DNA of 64,000 bases, from positions 1-64,000 of the forward strand of contig JAGBTG010000027.1 in the NCBI GenBank assembly GCA_017631435.1. The letters run 5' to 3'. Both the position numbers and the translations under genes were made by a program. This DNA comes from Bacteroidales bacterium (GTDB lineage: Bacteria > Bacteroidota > Bacteroidia > Bacteroidales > UBA932). The notes under the pieces were generated by a model. That model saw nothing but the letters and a program-made list of their open reading frames with translations, was not told where the DNA came from and ran no database searches. Shown here one piece after another: positions 19,993 through 29,691 of this stretch (its first letter is position 1; every line of letters starts with the position of its first letter).

Positions 19993-20676
19993 ATGATTTT
20001 TGAGACATCCCTTTTAAGCACTGCATATTTCCCCCCTATTGAGTACTTTGCAGTGATTGCAAACTCCAGGAGAGCGGAAATAGAGAGCGGGGAGATGTAT
20101 CAGAAACAATCATACAGAACCCGTTGTCACATTAATGGTGCCAACGGGCTTCTTGTTCTTACCCTACCTGTCCTCAGAAGCGCTTTAAAAGAAGAGGGTG
20201 CAAGCAGCCATAAGATTCCCACAGCTGATCTTAAGATAGACTACTCAAAACCCTGGTTGTTGCAGCACAAGAGGGCACTTGAAGCGGCATACATGTCATC
20301 CCCTTTCTTTGAATACTATATGGATGACATATATGAAATTCTTGATAGCGGGGAGGAGAGTCTTCTTGCCATGAATACTGCCCTCACCCGTAAGGTTGCG
20401 GAACTGATAGGCATTGAAACACCTGTAGAACTGTCGGGAAGAGAATTCATAATGCCGGGGTCTGAAGTTCTTGTAAAGGAGGGGATTTCTGATTTCAGAG
20501 ATTCAATACATCCCAAAAGGGAATCCAATCTGCTGGAGAGGCTTCAATTGAACAAGCCCTACTGGCAGGTTTTCACCAACAAGCAGGGCTTTGTTCCAAA
20601 TCTCACAATACTGGACCTTCTTTTCAACGAAGGGCCTAATGCCATATCTTATCTAGAATCTGTATCCTACAGATAG
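19993..20676 (+). CDS. WbqC-like family protein
   Basis: Protein of 227 residues in the WbqC-like family, whose members often sit in surface polysaccharide gene sets but lack a proven activity. Visible family features are LLSTAYFPPIEYFA at the N-terminus, YQKQSYRTRCHI, and LLQHKRALEAAYMSSPFFEYY. It follows lpxA after 11 bases, which hints at an envelope role. Its 3' end overlaps the convergent porin gene by 24 bases. Confidence 0.85.
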   Translation: MIFETSLLSTAYFPPIEYFAVIANSRRAEIESGEMYQKQSYRTRCHINGANGLLVLTLPVLRSALKEEGASSHKIPTADLKIDYSKPWLLQHKRALEAAYMSSPFFEYYMDDIYEILDSGEESLLAMNTALTRKVAELIGIETPVELSGREFIMPGSEVLVKEGISDFRDSIHPKRESNLLERLQLNKPYWQVFTNKQGFVPNLTILDLLFNEGPNAISYLESVSYR

Positions 20677-22206
20677 CAGCAGTTTCCAGTTTGTATTTTT
20701 ATTTACCCCTACAGGGGCAGCTATGTCTGTATCACCGTACAGGGTGAACTCCTGTGTCTTCTTTCCAAGCAGTTTCTGGAATGTAAGGTCAACGAAAATA
20801 TCACCCGCAGGCTGAGGAATTGAAAGTCCTGTACCCAATGACATCACTTTTCTCTCATCCTCGGAAGAGCCGTTTACATATGGAGATGAATAGTACTGAT
20901 ATCCACCCCTTACTGCACATACCGGATTCACATTTATCTCAGCACCTATCCTGACAATATTCTGCTTGCCCAACAGCTGCTGGATTTCACTGTTTTCCTG
21001 GTCATAACCGAACTCATAGTCCATATCCTTAAGCCTTGCCCTTGAGTAGTCCACACACTCATAATCAAGACTCAATACTCCAAGAGACCCCATCACAAAA
21101 GCAGTTCCGGCATTCCATCTGAAAGGTGTGTTCAATCTGTAATTATATGTTCCTAGCGGTGAAATGAGGCTCTGGCGGTAACCGTCATCAAACTGGGCGT
21201 TCATGCCTCCCTCCCACTCTTCTTCAATATACATCCATGTTGGAGTGCTTATGCTTGCTCCAAATCTCAACCACTGTACCGGCACATATATCATACCGGC
21301 TTTAAGATTCACACCTGTACCTGTAGCCGAGTACTTGTACCCTTGCGAGAAATTCATGAATCCTGTCTGGAAATTCCTGCTGTCCAAAGCTTCCTCAGCA
21401 TATTTTTCTTCATAACGGTAAGAAATGCTCTGGATACCGAGATTAAAACCTATAAACAGTTTGTTTGAGAAGTTTCCGCCCCAGTTGATGGCAGCCTCGG
21501 TAACATTTCCCACAGAAGAACTCCTGTATTTCTGCCTGAGCATTCCACCAACCGAAATATCTGTTCCGTTGAGGTTTTCAGTTGCTGCAATATACATATC
21601 TTCTGTTCCGGGCAAAGTATCCATCAGCGAGTTGTTCCATGCAAGCACGGAGTTCCATGATGCACCGCTGCTGTAAAACGGATCTTTTCCTCCCCCCATA
21701 TCCATATTTGGAGCATAGATACCATCTGTATCATAAGCAAGGGATGAGAGCCAGCTGGTCTGGTCTGTCATGCCATAAGCTTTCTTGGCAAAAGTATAGT
21801 TGTTCTGCCTGTTGAACGCTATACCAAAATTCCAGTTAAGAAGTCCAGAATGCTCCCTGCCTGTATTTGCCGTATATACAAAACCTATATTTGATATGCC
21901 CGCTCTGGTCTTAGAACCGCTCTGCATGCCACCAAGGTAATCCGCCTCACTGCGTGATACTGTTACCGAAGGGGTAAACACCACCTCAGAAAACCTGTAC
22001 ACTGCACTTGCTGCAGGATTCAATGACAATGCGCCCATATCACCACCCAAGGCCACAAACGCATTTCCCATTGCTACACTCCTTGCCGTACCCTCTGCAT
22101 ACTGCTCCGAGTAACGGAGCGCATCGTATGCATTCTGTGCCATTGCCGATACACCCATAAATGCACAGGCAACGATTGATATAATTTTTCTGATCATCTT
22201 CATCAC
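20653..22206 (-). CDS. FadL/OmpP1-type outer-membrane protein
   Basis: Outer-membrane barrel of 517 residues. A signal peptide ends at SAMAQ (about 24). The next part (RSVAMGNAFVALGGDMGALSLNPAA) is the conserved start of Bacteroidota OmpP1/FadL/TodX-like proteins. Many amphipathic strands follow, ending in an aromatic-terminated strand (LLLSVGYRF). It may pass hydrophobic compounds; the substrate is unknown. It follows the His-rich lipoprotein gene after 10 bases. Confidence 0.85.
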   Translation of the reverse strand: MMKMIRKIISIVACAFMGVSAMAQNAYDALRYSEQYAEGTARSVAMGNAFVALGGDMGALSLNPAASAVYRFSEVVFTPSVTVSRSEADYLGGMQSGSKTRAGISNIGFVYTANTGREHSGLLNWNFGIAFNRQNNYTFAKKAYGMTDQTSWLSSLAYDTDGIYAPNMDMGGGKDPFYSSGASWNSVLAWNNSLMDTLPGTEDMYIAATENLNGTDISVGGMLRQKYRSSSVGNVTEAAINWGGNFSNKLFIGFNLGIQSISYRYEEKYAEEALDSRNFQTGFMNFSQGYKYSATGTGVNLKAGMIYVPVQWLRFGASISTPTWMYIEEEWEGGMNAQFDDGYRQSLISPLGTYNYRLNTPFRWNAGTAFVMGSLGVLSLDYECVDYSRARLKDMDYEFGYDQENSEIQQLLGKQNIVRIGAEINVNPVCAVRGGYQYYSSPYVNGSSEDERKVMSLGTGLSIPQPAGDIFVDLTFQKLLGKKTQEFTLYGDTDIAAPVGVNKNTNWKLLLSVGYRF

Positions 22207-22216
22207 TTTAAATTAA

Positions 22217-23266
22217 CTATCTTCTTCTGTATGAACCTGAAGCACTTCCACTGCTGCGTGATCCTCCACCACCATTGCTGTAGCTGCTTCTTCCCGACGA
22301 ATACGAACTGCTTCTGTTATTCTGGTACGATTGGCTTGAGCTGCTTCTCCTGTACTCATTCTGGCTGTTCCTGTTCTGCTGGTCCCTGTTCACCTGCTCT
22401 TTCTTCTGCTGCACCTGCTGCTTCTGCTGCTGGCTTGCTGAAGATGCATTCTCCTTTTTTGATGCAGGCGCAGACTTCACGTTGCCGCTGCTGCTGTTGC
22501 CAACTGTCCTTCTGTACTGAGGTTTGCCCTGCTGGCCCTGTTGTACCCCCTGCGGGCGTTGCTGTCCTGCAGGCTGACCATTTACAACTGCAGTATTGCT
22601 TCTGGTGCCGGCAGTTCTCCTTGTAACACTGCCTGAAGGATTGCCCATAGGAGATTTGCTTCCGGTTGAAACATACCCTCTGTTCACATCCCTATATGAA
22701 GGGGTATAATCCCTCTTGCCATAATATACAGGTCTTGCAGGCTGGTGAGGACGGTGGTGCGAAGGATAATGTATATGCCCGTAATGAGGATACCAGTGGT
22801 GGTGTCCGTGCCAGTAGTCATGATACCAATGATGTCCATACCAATAATGGTCGTACCAATGATGGTTATACCAGTGGTAATCATACCAGTAAGGCCTTGC
22901 ATACCATGAATGGTACCATCTCCAGCTGTGGCTGCTCCATGCAAAATCCAGTGTCCACCAAGGATACAGGTCTACATATTCAACATTAACCACATATACC
23001 GGAGAATCAAATTTTCTCAAGCGCTCTTCATAACTTTCGCCTTCAGCCAGGGCCACCGAAGCGGGTACCACCTGCTCAGGCTGGGCCTGCGCATATTCAA
23101 CATACTGCTGCACAGGTGCCGCCTGCACATTTGATGCTGCAGTTGTAGAGTAATATATTCCATTCCTGTACTGTGACGCGCCCCACTGGGCTGTAAGGTT
23201 TGCCGTGCCACAAGAGACAAAGGCAAAAAGTGCTGCCACCAAAAGAAATAAGTTGCTGTTTTTCAT
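22217..23266 (-). CDS. lipoprotein with a His/Trp/Tyr-rich segment
   Basis: Unrecognised surface or periplasmic lipoprotein of 349 residues. The lipobox is FVSC near residue 19. An ordinary region up to about 115 is followed by about 50 residues dominated by His, Trp and Tyr (WYNHHWYDHYWYGHHWYHDY), then a basic stretch and a Gln/Ser/Asn/Arg-rich low-complexity tail ending in YRRR. The His/aromatic tract could bind metal or glycans. An AGGAGG Shine-Dalgarno precedes the ATG, unusual for the phylum. Confidence 0.8.
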   Translation of the reverse strand: MKNSNLFLLVAALFAFVSCGTANLTAQWGASQYRNGIYYSTTAASNVQAAPVQQYVEYAQAQPEQVVPASVALAEGESYEERLRKFDSPVYVVNVEYVDLYPWWTLDFAWSSHSWRWYHSWYARPYWYDYHWYNHHWYDHYWYGHHWYHDYWHGHHHWYPHYGHIHYPSHHRPHQPARPVYYGKRDYTPSYRDVNRGYVSTGSKSPMGNPSGSVTRRTAGTRSNTAVVNGQPAGQQRPQGVQQGQQGKPQYRRTVGNSSSGNVKSAPASKKENASSASQQQKQQVQQKKEQVNRDQQNRNSQNEYRRSSSSQSYQNNRSSSYSSGRSSYSNGGGGSRSSGSASGSYRRR

Positions 23267-23271
23267 TTTTC

Positions 23272-23277
23272 CCTCCT
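23272..23277 (-). promoter_or_regulatory. canonical Shine-Dalgarno AGGAGG
   Basis: On the minus strand AGGAGG lies five bases before the ATG of the His/Trp/Tyr-rich lipoprotein. Bacteroidota genes rarely use a strong Shine-Dalgarno, and I saw no comparable one at other starts here. Confidence 0.6.
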
Positions 23278-23296
23278 GTGTTTAATTTATTATTTG

Positions 23297-23304
23297 TACT
23301 TTTG
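23297..23304 (+). promoter_or_regulatory. possible -7 box (TACTTTTG) of proS
   Basis: A perfect TAnnTTTG on the plus strand would start transcription near 23311, with about 110 nt of leader. A minus-strand box (TATATTTG at 23329-23322) for the lipoprotein gene lies 18 bases away. No -33 box was found for either. Confidence 0.35.
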
Positions 23305-23423
23305 TCATCCAATATATATTACAAATATATCAAAAAATATTCCATTAGTGAAAGACACGCAAAAAACGGGCCAACAATAGCTTCTGGAATTTTAGATTAA
23401 AAGATACAAAATAAGACAACATA

Positions 23424-24902
23424 ATGGCAAAAGAGGTTACAAAAAGAGAAGACAACTATTCTCAGTGGTACAACAATCTTGTAGTTAAAGCAGATTTGGC
23501 TGAGAATTCTGCAGTTAGAGGATGTATGGTAATCAAACCATACGGTTATGCAATTTGGGAGAAAATGCAGGCACAGCTTGACAAAATGTTCAAGGAGACC
23601 GGACATCAGAATGCATATTTTCCACTTTTCATCCCCAAATCATTCCTCAGCAGAGAGGCTGAGCACGTGGAGGGATTTGCAAAGGAGTGTGCAGTTGTAA
23701 CCCACCACAGACTTATGGTTGCTCCCGACGGAAACGGAGTTGTAGTTGACCCTGCAGCAAAACTTGAGGAGGAGCTTATCGTAAGACCTACTTCAGAGAC
23801 AATCATCTGGAACACATACAAAAACTGGATCAACTCATACTGGGACCTTCCTATCCTTTGCAACCAGTGGGCAAACGTAGTGAGATGGGAGATGAGAACC
23901 CGCCTTTTCCTAAGGACAGCAGAGTTCTTGTGGCAGGAGGGACACACTGCACATGCAACAAAGGAGGAGGCTATTGAGGAGACAGAAAAGATGGTTAACG
24001 TATATGCAAAATTTGCAAGGGAGTATATGGCAGTTCCTGTAGTTGTAGGAAAGAAATCTGCAAACGAGAGGTTTGCCGGTGCTCTTGACACATACTGCAT
24101 TGAGGCAATGATGCAGGACGGTAAAGCACTTCAGGCAGGTACCTCACACTTCCTCGGCCAGAATTTTGCAAAGGCATTTGACGTAAAATACGCAAGCAAA
24201 GAGGGTACATTGGAGTATGTATGGGCAACTTCATGGGGAGTTTCAACCCGTTTGATGGGTGCACTTATTATGGCCCATTCAGATGACAACGGACTTGTAC
24301 TTCCTCCAAAATTGGCCCCTATCCACGTTGTTATGGTTCCTATCTTCAAAACAGAGGAGGAGCACGCAGCCATCATAGCCAAGATGGAGGAGTTGAAATC
24401 AGAGCTTGAGAAATTTGGCCTTTCAGTTAAGATTGACGACAGGGACAACCTCAGAAGCGGCTTCAAATTTGCAGAGTGGGAGCTTAAAGGTGTTCCGGTA
24501 AGAATAGCAATGGGTCCTAGAGACCTTGCAAACGGCACAGTTGAGGTTGCAAGAAGAGATACCCTTACCAAAGAGTCAATGCAGCTTGACGGTGTTGCCC
24601 AGGCAATCAATGTCCTAATGGACGCTATCCAGGAGAACATCTACCAGAAAGCCCTTGATTTCAGAGCGGCAAAAACTATGCAGGTAGACACCTGGGAGGA
24701 GTTCAAGGAGAAGATTGAGGAGGGAGGATTCCTTCTATGCCACTGGGACGGCACCCCTGAGACTGAGGAGAAGATCAAAGAGGAGACCAAGGCAACCATC
24801 CGTTGCATTCCATTGGATACAAACGTAGTGATGGAAGAGGGCAAATGTATCTACTCGGGCAAGCCTTCAAGCCAGAGAGTAATTTTTGCAAGATCATACT
24901 AA
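23424..24902 (+). CDS. proS: prolyl-tRNA synthetase, archaeal/eukaryotic type
   Basis: Class II synthetase of 492 residues, the short form without the bacterial editing insertion. Motif 1 region is in [20 protein letters not shown]. Motif 2 is [19 protein letters not shown], and motif 3 is in [20 protein letters not shown]. An anticodon-binding domain and the extra C-terminal domain typical of this type, ending RVIFARSY, follow. Two envelope-related genes follow on the same strand. Confidence 0.96.
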   Translation: MAKEVTKREDNYSQWYNNLVVKADLAENSAVRGCMVIKPYGYAIWEKMQAQLDKMFKETGHQNAYFPLFIPKSFLSREAEHVEGFAKECAVVTHHRLMVAPDGNGVVVDPAAKLEEELIVRPTSETIIWNTYKNWINSYWDLPILCNQWANVVRWEMRTRLFLRTAEFLWQEGHTAHATKEEAIEETEKMVNVYAKFAREYMAVPVVVGKKSANERFAGALDTYCIEAMMQDGKALQAGTSHFLGQNFAKAFDVKYASKEGTLEYVWATSWGVSTRLMGALIMAHSDDNGLVLPPKLAPIHVVMVPIFKTEEEHAAIIAKMEELKSELEKFGLSVKIDDRDNLRSGFKFAEWELKGVPVRIAMGPRDLANGTVEVARRDTLTKESMQLDGVAQAINVLMDAIQENIYQKALDFRAAKTMQVDTWEEFKEKIEEGGFLLCHWDGTPETEEKIKEETKATIRCIPLDTNVVMEEGKCIYSGKPSSQRVIFARSY

Positions 24903-24934
24903 TATAAAAAAGATATAAAGAGCAATACAGATTT

Positions 24935-25645
24935 ATGGCAGCAGATCCTTTACCGAAGCAGCAGCAGAAAATACTTGAAGGGCTACAGGTAAAAGCCCAC
25001 ATCAAGTCATGCGTGTATGACCAGTCGCTTGAAGTTTTCAACGAGCTCAAGGAGATTTTGGGTGAAATCAGCAACGATCTCAACGATATCCTTGCAGAAA
25101 CAGAGACAAACCGCAAGATAAGACTGGAGTACAGGGACAGGGGAAAATTTGAGGCGGAACTCAAATTTGCAGATGATGTGCTCATGTTCAGCATGCACAC
25201 AGACATCTTCCAGTTTGACAGAGACCATGCTGTATGGAAAAACCCTTACACAAAGGCAGATCCGTACAACTCATATTGCGGTGTCATAAGCGTATACAAC
25301 TTCCTTTCAGACTCAATCAAGTTCAGCAGGAGCGAAGACTTGGGCTATCTTGTAGCCAGGATGTTTGTAAACAGGGAGAAGAAATTCTTCATAGAAGGAA
25401 AAAGGCAGACAAGACAAAAGATCTCAGACTTTGGAAAAGTTGACCTTACCAAAGAGGAGCTGATAAGTTTTGTGGAGTCTGCAATGATGTATGCCTTGTC
25501 ATTTGATTTGCTTGTACCTCCATTTGACCTTGTAAAGGTTGCAAGCGTAGAACAGATAAATGCAAAAATAGAGAGTGCCAAAATGAGAACAGGCAAACGT
25601 ATGGGTTACAAATACAACTCAGACGACGTGCTTGAAAACGAATAA
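24935..25645 (+). CDS. conserved hypothetical protein
   Basis: Cytoplasmic-looking protein of 236 residues with no signal peptide or membrane segment, and no function I can name. The N-terminal third is helical and probably coiled coil (SLEVFNELKEILGEISNDLNDILAE, about 30-60). A compact part with YRDRGKFEAELKFADDVLMF follows, and the C-terminus is basic. It sits 32 bases after proS and 3 bases before the DUF3078 gene, so the three are likely cotranscribed. Confidence 0.7.
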   Translation: MAADPLPKQQQKILEGLQVKAHIKSCVYDQSLEVFNELKEILGEISNDLNDILAETETNRKIRLEYRDRGKFEAELKFADDVLMFSMHTDIFQFDRDHAVWKNPYTKADPYNSYCGVISVYNFLSDSIKFSRSEDLGYLVARMFVNREKKFFIEGKRQTRQKISDFGKVDLTKEELISFVESAMMYALSFDLLVPPFDLVKVASVEQINAKIESAKMRTGKRMGYKYNSDDVLENE

Positions 25646-25648
25646 CCG

Positions 25649-26764
25649 ATGAAGACCTTGCTTAAAAGAACCTTTTGTATGGCAATGGTGCTGCTGTTTG
25701 CAGCATCACTTCCTTTGCATGCCCAGTTCTGGACCAGTAAAAAGAAGAGCACAGTTAACGAAGAGGCAATAGAGCAGGCTAAAATTTCAAACCTCAACAG
25801 CGCGCAGGAATTATGCAGGATTATAGGTTCACAGTTTGCCGTACCTGAGATAAGCTATGAACCTGTAACTCCTCCAAAATTCTGGACAAACGGAATGCTT
25901 ACCGAGCTTGGATTCTCACAGGTATCCCTTACCAACTGGGCTGCCGGAGGATACGGGTCTGTAGCATTGAACAGCTACCTGAACGCTCATGCAAACTATG
26001 ACAAGAACGGCATGTTCTGGGACAACAGGATACAGCTTTCATACGGTTTTATACAATCCCATGAAGAGGGCTACAGAAAAAGCAGCGACAAGATTGTAAT
26101 TGACAGCAAATGGGGATACAGGGCTATCAGCAAGTTCTATTTTTCTGCAAACTTCAACTTCAGGTCACAGTTTTCTCCAGGCTTTGAATACAGCCAGAAG
26201 GAGATAGAGAAAAACGGGGAGAAAGAGAAAGTAACCGTAGCAAAGCAGGTGTCAAAGATATTTGCACCTGCATACATGTCTCTGGGTCTCGGTATCGACT
26301 ACAAGCCGGGCAACGGCAAGGAGCTCTCGGTAAACTTGGCCCCACTTACAGGAAACCTTGTAATTGTAGCACATTCCGATACTCTTATACAGAAGAAATA
26401 CGGCAATGCCGCATACCAGACTGCAAGATGGGAGCTTGGTGCCCAGTTTAAGGCCACATTGAACAAGGACCTGATGAAAAACCTGAAGATCAACACAGCC
26501 CTTACCCTCTTCTCTGATTATCTCAACAAGCCAAAGAATATGCAGGTAAACTGGGATATGCAGCTTACATACAAGCTGAACAAGTACATGCAGACAGGCA
26601 TAAGGACCAACCTTATTTATGATGACAACATCCTCTTTACCAGCAACAGGAAATTCTTCAACGAAAAGACAGGAGAAATGGAGAATGTGATGCAGCCAAG
26701 GGTACAGCTGCAGGAGGTGTTCAGCATAAACTTCGCATACACCTTTGGTGTATTCAAGAAATAG
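25649..26764 (+). CDS. DUF3078 outer-membrane protein
   Basis: Predicted outer-membrane barrel of 371 residues. A signal peptide ends near LHAQ (about 24). The DUF3078 signature is clear (FWTNGMLTELGFSQVSLTNW, then AGGYGSVALN). Alternating amphipathic strands run to a final strand ending FGVFKK. Function is unknown; the family is typical of Bacteroidota. Its stop lies six bases from that of the convergent folP. Confidence 0.85.
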   Translation: MKTLLKRTFCMAMVLLFAASLPLHAQFWTSKKKSTVNEEAIEQAKISNLNSAQELCRIIGSQFAVPEISYEPVTPPKFWTNGMLTELGFSQVSLTNWAAGGYGSVALNSYLNAHANYDKNGMFWDNRIQLSYGFIQSHEEGYRKSSDKIVIDSKWGYRAISKFYFSANFNFRSQFSPGFEYSQKEIEKNGEKEKVTVAKQVSKIFAPAYMSLGLGIDYKPGNGKELSVNLAPLTGNLVIVAHSDTLIQKKYGNAAYQTARWELGAQFKATLNKDLMKNLKINTALTLFSDYLNKPKNMQVNWDMQLTYKLNKYMQTGIRTNLIYDDNILFTSNRKFFNEKTGEMENVMQPRVQLQEVFSINFAYTFGVFKK

Positions 26765-26770
26765 CCTCTA

Positions 26771-27604
26771 TCACTGCAGGCACTCCCACAATTTCACACA
26801 CTGCACAGCCTCTGCCACATCGTGCACCCTCAAGATATCGGCACCCAGAAGAAGTGCCTGAAGGTTCATTGCGCAGGTACCGGCCAATGCCTCATCGGGA
26901 GTAATGCCAAGAGGTTTCCATATCATCCCCTTGCGTGAGATTCCTACAAGGAGCTTCCTCTCCACACCGGCAAATTCTGCCACTTCACCCTTCATCTGCG
27001 GCATCCCCTTGAACAGCGTATAGTTCTGCTCCATATTCTTGGCAAACCCAAACCCAGGGTCCATAATGTACTCCTTGATTCCGCAGGCTGCCGCCCTCCT
27101 TTCAAAAGACTTGAAATAGCGGACAACCTCCTCCACTACCCCGCTGGGATAATCGCACATCTGCTGCATGGTACTTGGAGTGCCCCTCTTGTGCATGGCA
27201 ATATACGGCAACCCAAGTTCGCCTACCGTAGAAAGCATATAGGGATCATCCTCCCCGGCAGAGATGTCATTCACAATGAACTCCCCAATAATATCATAGG
27301 CACGGCGCACAATATCACTTCTGAAAGTATCAATTGAAATCTTTACTCCCGACAGATTTTCCCTGGCTACAAGCTCAAGCACACCTTTGAGATACTCCCA
27401 CTCCTGCTCCAAGGAGACCGGAGTGCTCCCCGGACGGGTGGAACATGCCCCCAAATCAACAATTGAGGCTCCCTGGGAGACCATCTGCCCAATCCTGGAC
27501 AAAACCTCCTGCGCAGCAGTTAATCTGCTTCCGCTGAAGAAAGATTCATTGTTCACATTTATGATGCCCATAACCTGAGGGCGTACAGAGGGTGAAGGTG
27601 CCAT
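26771..27604 (-). CDS. folP: dihydropteroate synthase
   Basis: Joins p-aminobenzoate to the pterin pyrophosphate in folate synthesis, 277 residues. TIM-barrel landmarks are GIINVNNESFFSGS (an unusual form of the GIxNVTPDSF loop), DLGACSTRPGSTPVS (usually DIGGESTRPG), ISIDTFRSD, NDISAGEDD and MDPGFGFAKN. The loops diverge, but all elements are in order. A minus-strand TAAATTTG box (27655-27648) and one TGTCGGGA copy lie just upstream. Confidence 0.92.
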   Translation of the reverse strand: MAPSPSVRPQVMGIINVNNESFFSGSRLTAAQEVLSRIGQMVSQGASIVDLGACSTRPGSTPVSLEQEWEYLKGVLELVARENLSGVKISIDTFRSDIVRRAYDIIGEFIVNDISAGEDDPYMLSTVGELGLPYIAMHKRGTPSTMQQMCDYPSGVVEEVVRYFKSFERRAAACGIKEYIMDPGFGFAKNMEQNYTLFKGMPQMKGEVAEFAGVERKLLVGISRKGMIWKPLGITPDEALAGTCAMNLQALLLGADILRVHDVAEAVQCVKLWECLQ

Positions 27605-27680
27605 ATATACTCCAAAAATTGTCGGGATGAAATGAAAAAATCTTTCACAAATTTAGAAGTATTTTCTCATTTTAAAGTTT

Positions 27681-27688
27681 TATCTTTG
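27681..27688 (+). promoter_or_regulatory. -7 box (TATCTTTG) of tmk
   Basis: A perfect TAnnTTTG lies 24 bases before the tmk ATG; the expected start is near 27695. No -33 TTTG is visible. Confidence 0.45.
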
Positions 27689-27712
27689 TTAATTGGATAA
27701 AAATGTAAAAAG

Positions 27713-28417
27713 ATGCTCATAGTACTGGAAGGACTTGACGGTGCAGGCAAAAGCACCCAGGTAAAGAGACTGAAAGAATATTTGACAAGCAAAGGGGTAA
27801 CCCTAAGATACCTCCATTTTCCAAGGTATGATTCCCCACTTTATGGAGAACTTATAGGGAAATATCTCCGTGGGGATTTTGGAAGCATTGAGCAGGTGCA
27901 CCCGCAAATTGTGGCACTCCTGTTTGCTTTGGACAGGATGGATGCAGCGGCAACCATAAAGGAGTGGCTTGCAGCAGGCGATTGTGTTCTGCTTGACAGA
28001 TATGTGTACTCCAACATAGCCTACCAGTGCTCAAAAATAATGATGCAGCCGCAGTTTGCGCAGAACCGCGAGCAGCTTGCCAAGGAACTGAGAGACTGGA
28101 TCTTTGATACCGAATACAACAAATACGGCATTCCTAAACCGGACCTTAACCTGTTCCTTAACGTTCCCATTGAGTTTGTAGACTCCAAGCTTAAGGAGAG
28201 CCGCAACGGCGACGACGACAGGGACTACCTCAACGGTAAGGAGGACATTCATGAGGCCGACATCAAATTCCAAATCTCTGTGAGGGAAATTTATCTGCAG
28301 CAGACAGAGCTTGACCCCAACTTTGTAAAGGTTTGCTGCGAGGATGCAAATGGGAAAATGCTCCCTCCGGCAGAAATTTTTGCAAACATCAAGGAGCAGG
28401 TTGACAAACTTTTTTAG
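27713..28417 (+). CDS. tmk: thymidylate kinase
   Basis: Phosphorylates dTMP to dTDP, 234 residues. The P-loop is GLDGAGKST. The dTMP-binding DR motif is in LLDRYVYSNIAYQ. The lid region is in KESRNGDDDRDYLNGKEDIHE. It is longer than the roughly 210 residues of E. coli Tmk. It is followed after 11 bases by the BT_3928-like gene. Confidence 0.95.
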   Translation: MLIVLEGLDGAGKSTQVKRLKEYLTSKGVTLRYLHFPRYDSPLYGELIGKYLRGDFGSIEQVHPQIVALLFALDRMDAAATIKEWLAAGDCVLLDRYVYSNIAYQCSKIMMQPQFAQNREQLAKELRDWIFDTEYNKYGIPKPDLNLFLNVPIEFVDSKLKESRNGDDDRDYLNGKEDIHEADIKFQISVREIYLQQTELDPNFVKVCCEDANGKMLPPAEIFANIKEQVDKLF

Positions 28418-28428
28418 TTTAAGGAAAG

Positions 28429-29691
28429 ATGAAATTTCTTAGGGCCATATGCAGATTTGCCTTTGGACTCCTGTTCATTTTTGCAGGATTCATAAAGGGT
28501 ATAGACCCTATTGGCACAGCCCTCAAGATAAAGGAGTACATTGGGGCATTCCACCTGGATTCGCTTGATTTCCTCTCAATCCCCCTATCGCTGATCCTTA
28601 CCTGGGCAGAGTTCCTTATAGGAGTAGCCATACTCAAAGGATTGAAGATGAAGCTATTCTCAAAAATAGCCCTTGCATTTATAATCATCTTCACACTCCT
28701 CACCCTATGGATTGCCATAGCAAACCCTGTGAGCGACTGCGGTTGTTTTGGAGAGGCCATCCATCTGAGCAACAAGGCCACATTCATAAAGAACCTCATC
28801 CTTCTGGGTGCCGCACTGGTAATCTTCTTTCAAAGGAACAAGTACCATACAATCGCCCGCCCCAAAGTTGAATGGGGATACCTTGGGATCTACTCCATCC
28901 TCATCATAGGTCTGCAGATATACTCGCTGATGAAGATTCCACAGATAGACTTTGGTATCTACAAGCCAGGCACAGACCTTATTGCACGGCAGCAGCAGTA
29001 TCAGGAAAGGGAGTATGAAACCACTTTCATCTACTCAAAGGACGGCGAGGAAAAGACATTTACAATAAATGATCTTCCCGACAGCACCTGGACATTTGTA
29101 GATGCCAGAACTGTTCTGGTGAGTGGTGCAGCCGAAGATGCCAGCGTGGACTTCTCCTTCATTGATTCACACGGCAACCCTGTAGGAAATGAAATAGTAC
29201 AGCAGAGAGGTCCGGTATTCTTTATCTCCATTTACAACGCCAAAGCCTTGGGTCCGCGTGCCGTAAAGAAGATAATGAACCTTGCAGACACCCTCTACAG
29301 GCATAACCTGCAGCTCTACATTATAAGCGCAAACAGCGTTGAGACAACACAGGCCCTCTTTGAACCATACGAGCAGGAAGACGGGCGTACATACTCCATC
29401 CTCTATTCAGACTACAAGGCTGTAATCTCGCTGAACCGCTCCAGCGGTGGACTCACATATGTGAACAGCGGCATTATAATAAAGAAATGGGCAAGGGAGA
29501 ACTACCCTATAGACAACATTACAGACATCCTTAAGGAAGATCCCGAAATAATCACCGCCCAGACCCGTATAAGCGAGCAGCTCTTTGCAGAGATATCGCT
29601 ATTTGTCATATTGTGCCTGATAATGATAATAAGGTTCATATCCAGGCTTGTATACAAACCACAATTCAAAACTGTAATATTCAAGAAATGA
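28429..29691 (+). CDS. BT_3928-type DoxX/MauE-like membrane protein
   Basis: Inner-membrane protein of 420 residues. The N-terminal half has about four hydrophobic segments of the DoxX/MauE type (MKFLRAICRFAFGLLFIFAG onward) with a conserved DCGCFG at about 103-108. A fifth segment near 145-165 leads to an extracytoplasmic region with a thioredoxin-like flavour but no CxxC, and the last segment is near 390-410. A role in thiol redox is suggested by the family, unproven. Its stop overlaps the next start as ATGA. Confidence 0.8.
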   Translation: MKFLRAICRFAFGLLFIFAGFIKGIDPIGTALKIKEYIGAFHLDSLDFLSIPLSLILTWAEFLIGVAILKGLKMKLFSKIALAFIIIFTLLTLWIAIANPVSDCGCFGEAIHLSNKATFIKNLILLGAALVIFFQRNKYHTIARPKVEWGYLGIYSILIIGLQIYSLMKIPQIDFGIYKPGTDLIARQQQYQEREYETTFIYSKDGEEKTFTINDLPDSTWTFVDARTVLVSGAAEDASVDFSFIDSHGNPVGNEIVQQRGPVFFISIYNAKALGPRAVKKIMNLADTLYRHNLQLYIISANSVETTQALFEPYEQEDGRTYSILYSDYKAVISLNRSSGGLTYVNSGIIIKKWARENYPIDNITDILKEDPEIITAQTRISEQLFAEISLFVILCLIMIIRFISRLVYKPQFKTVIFKK

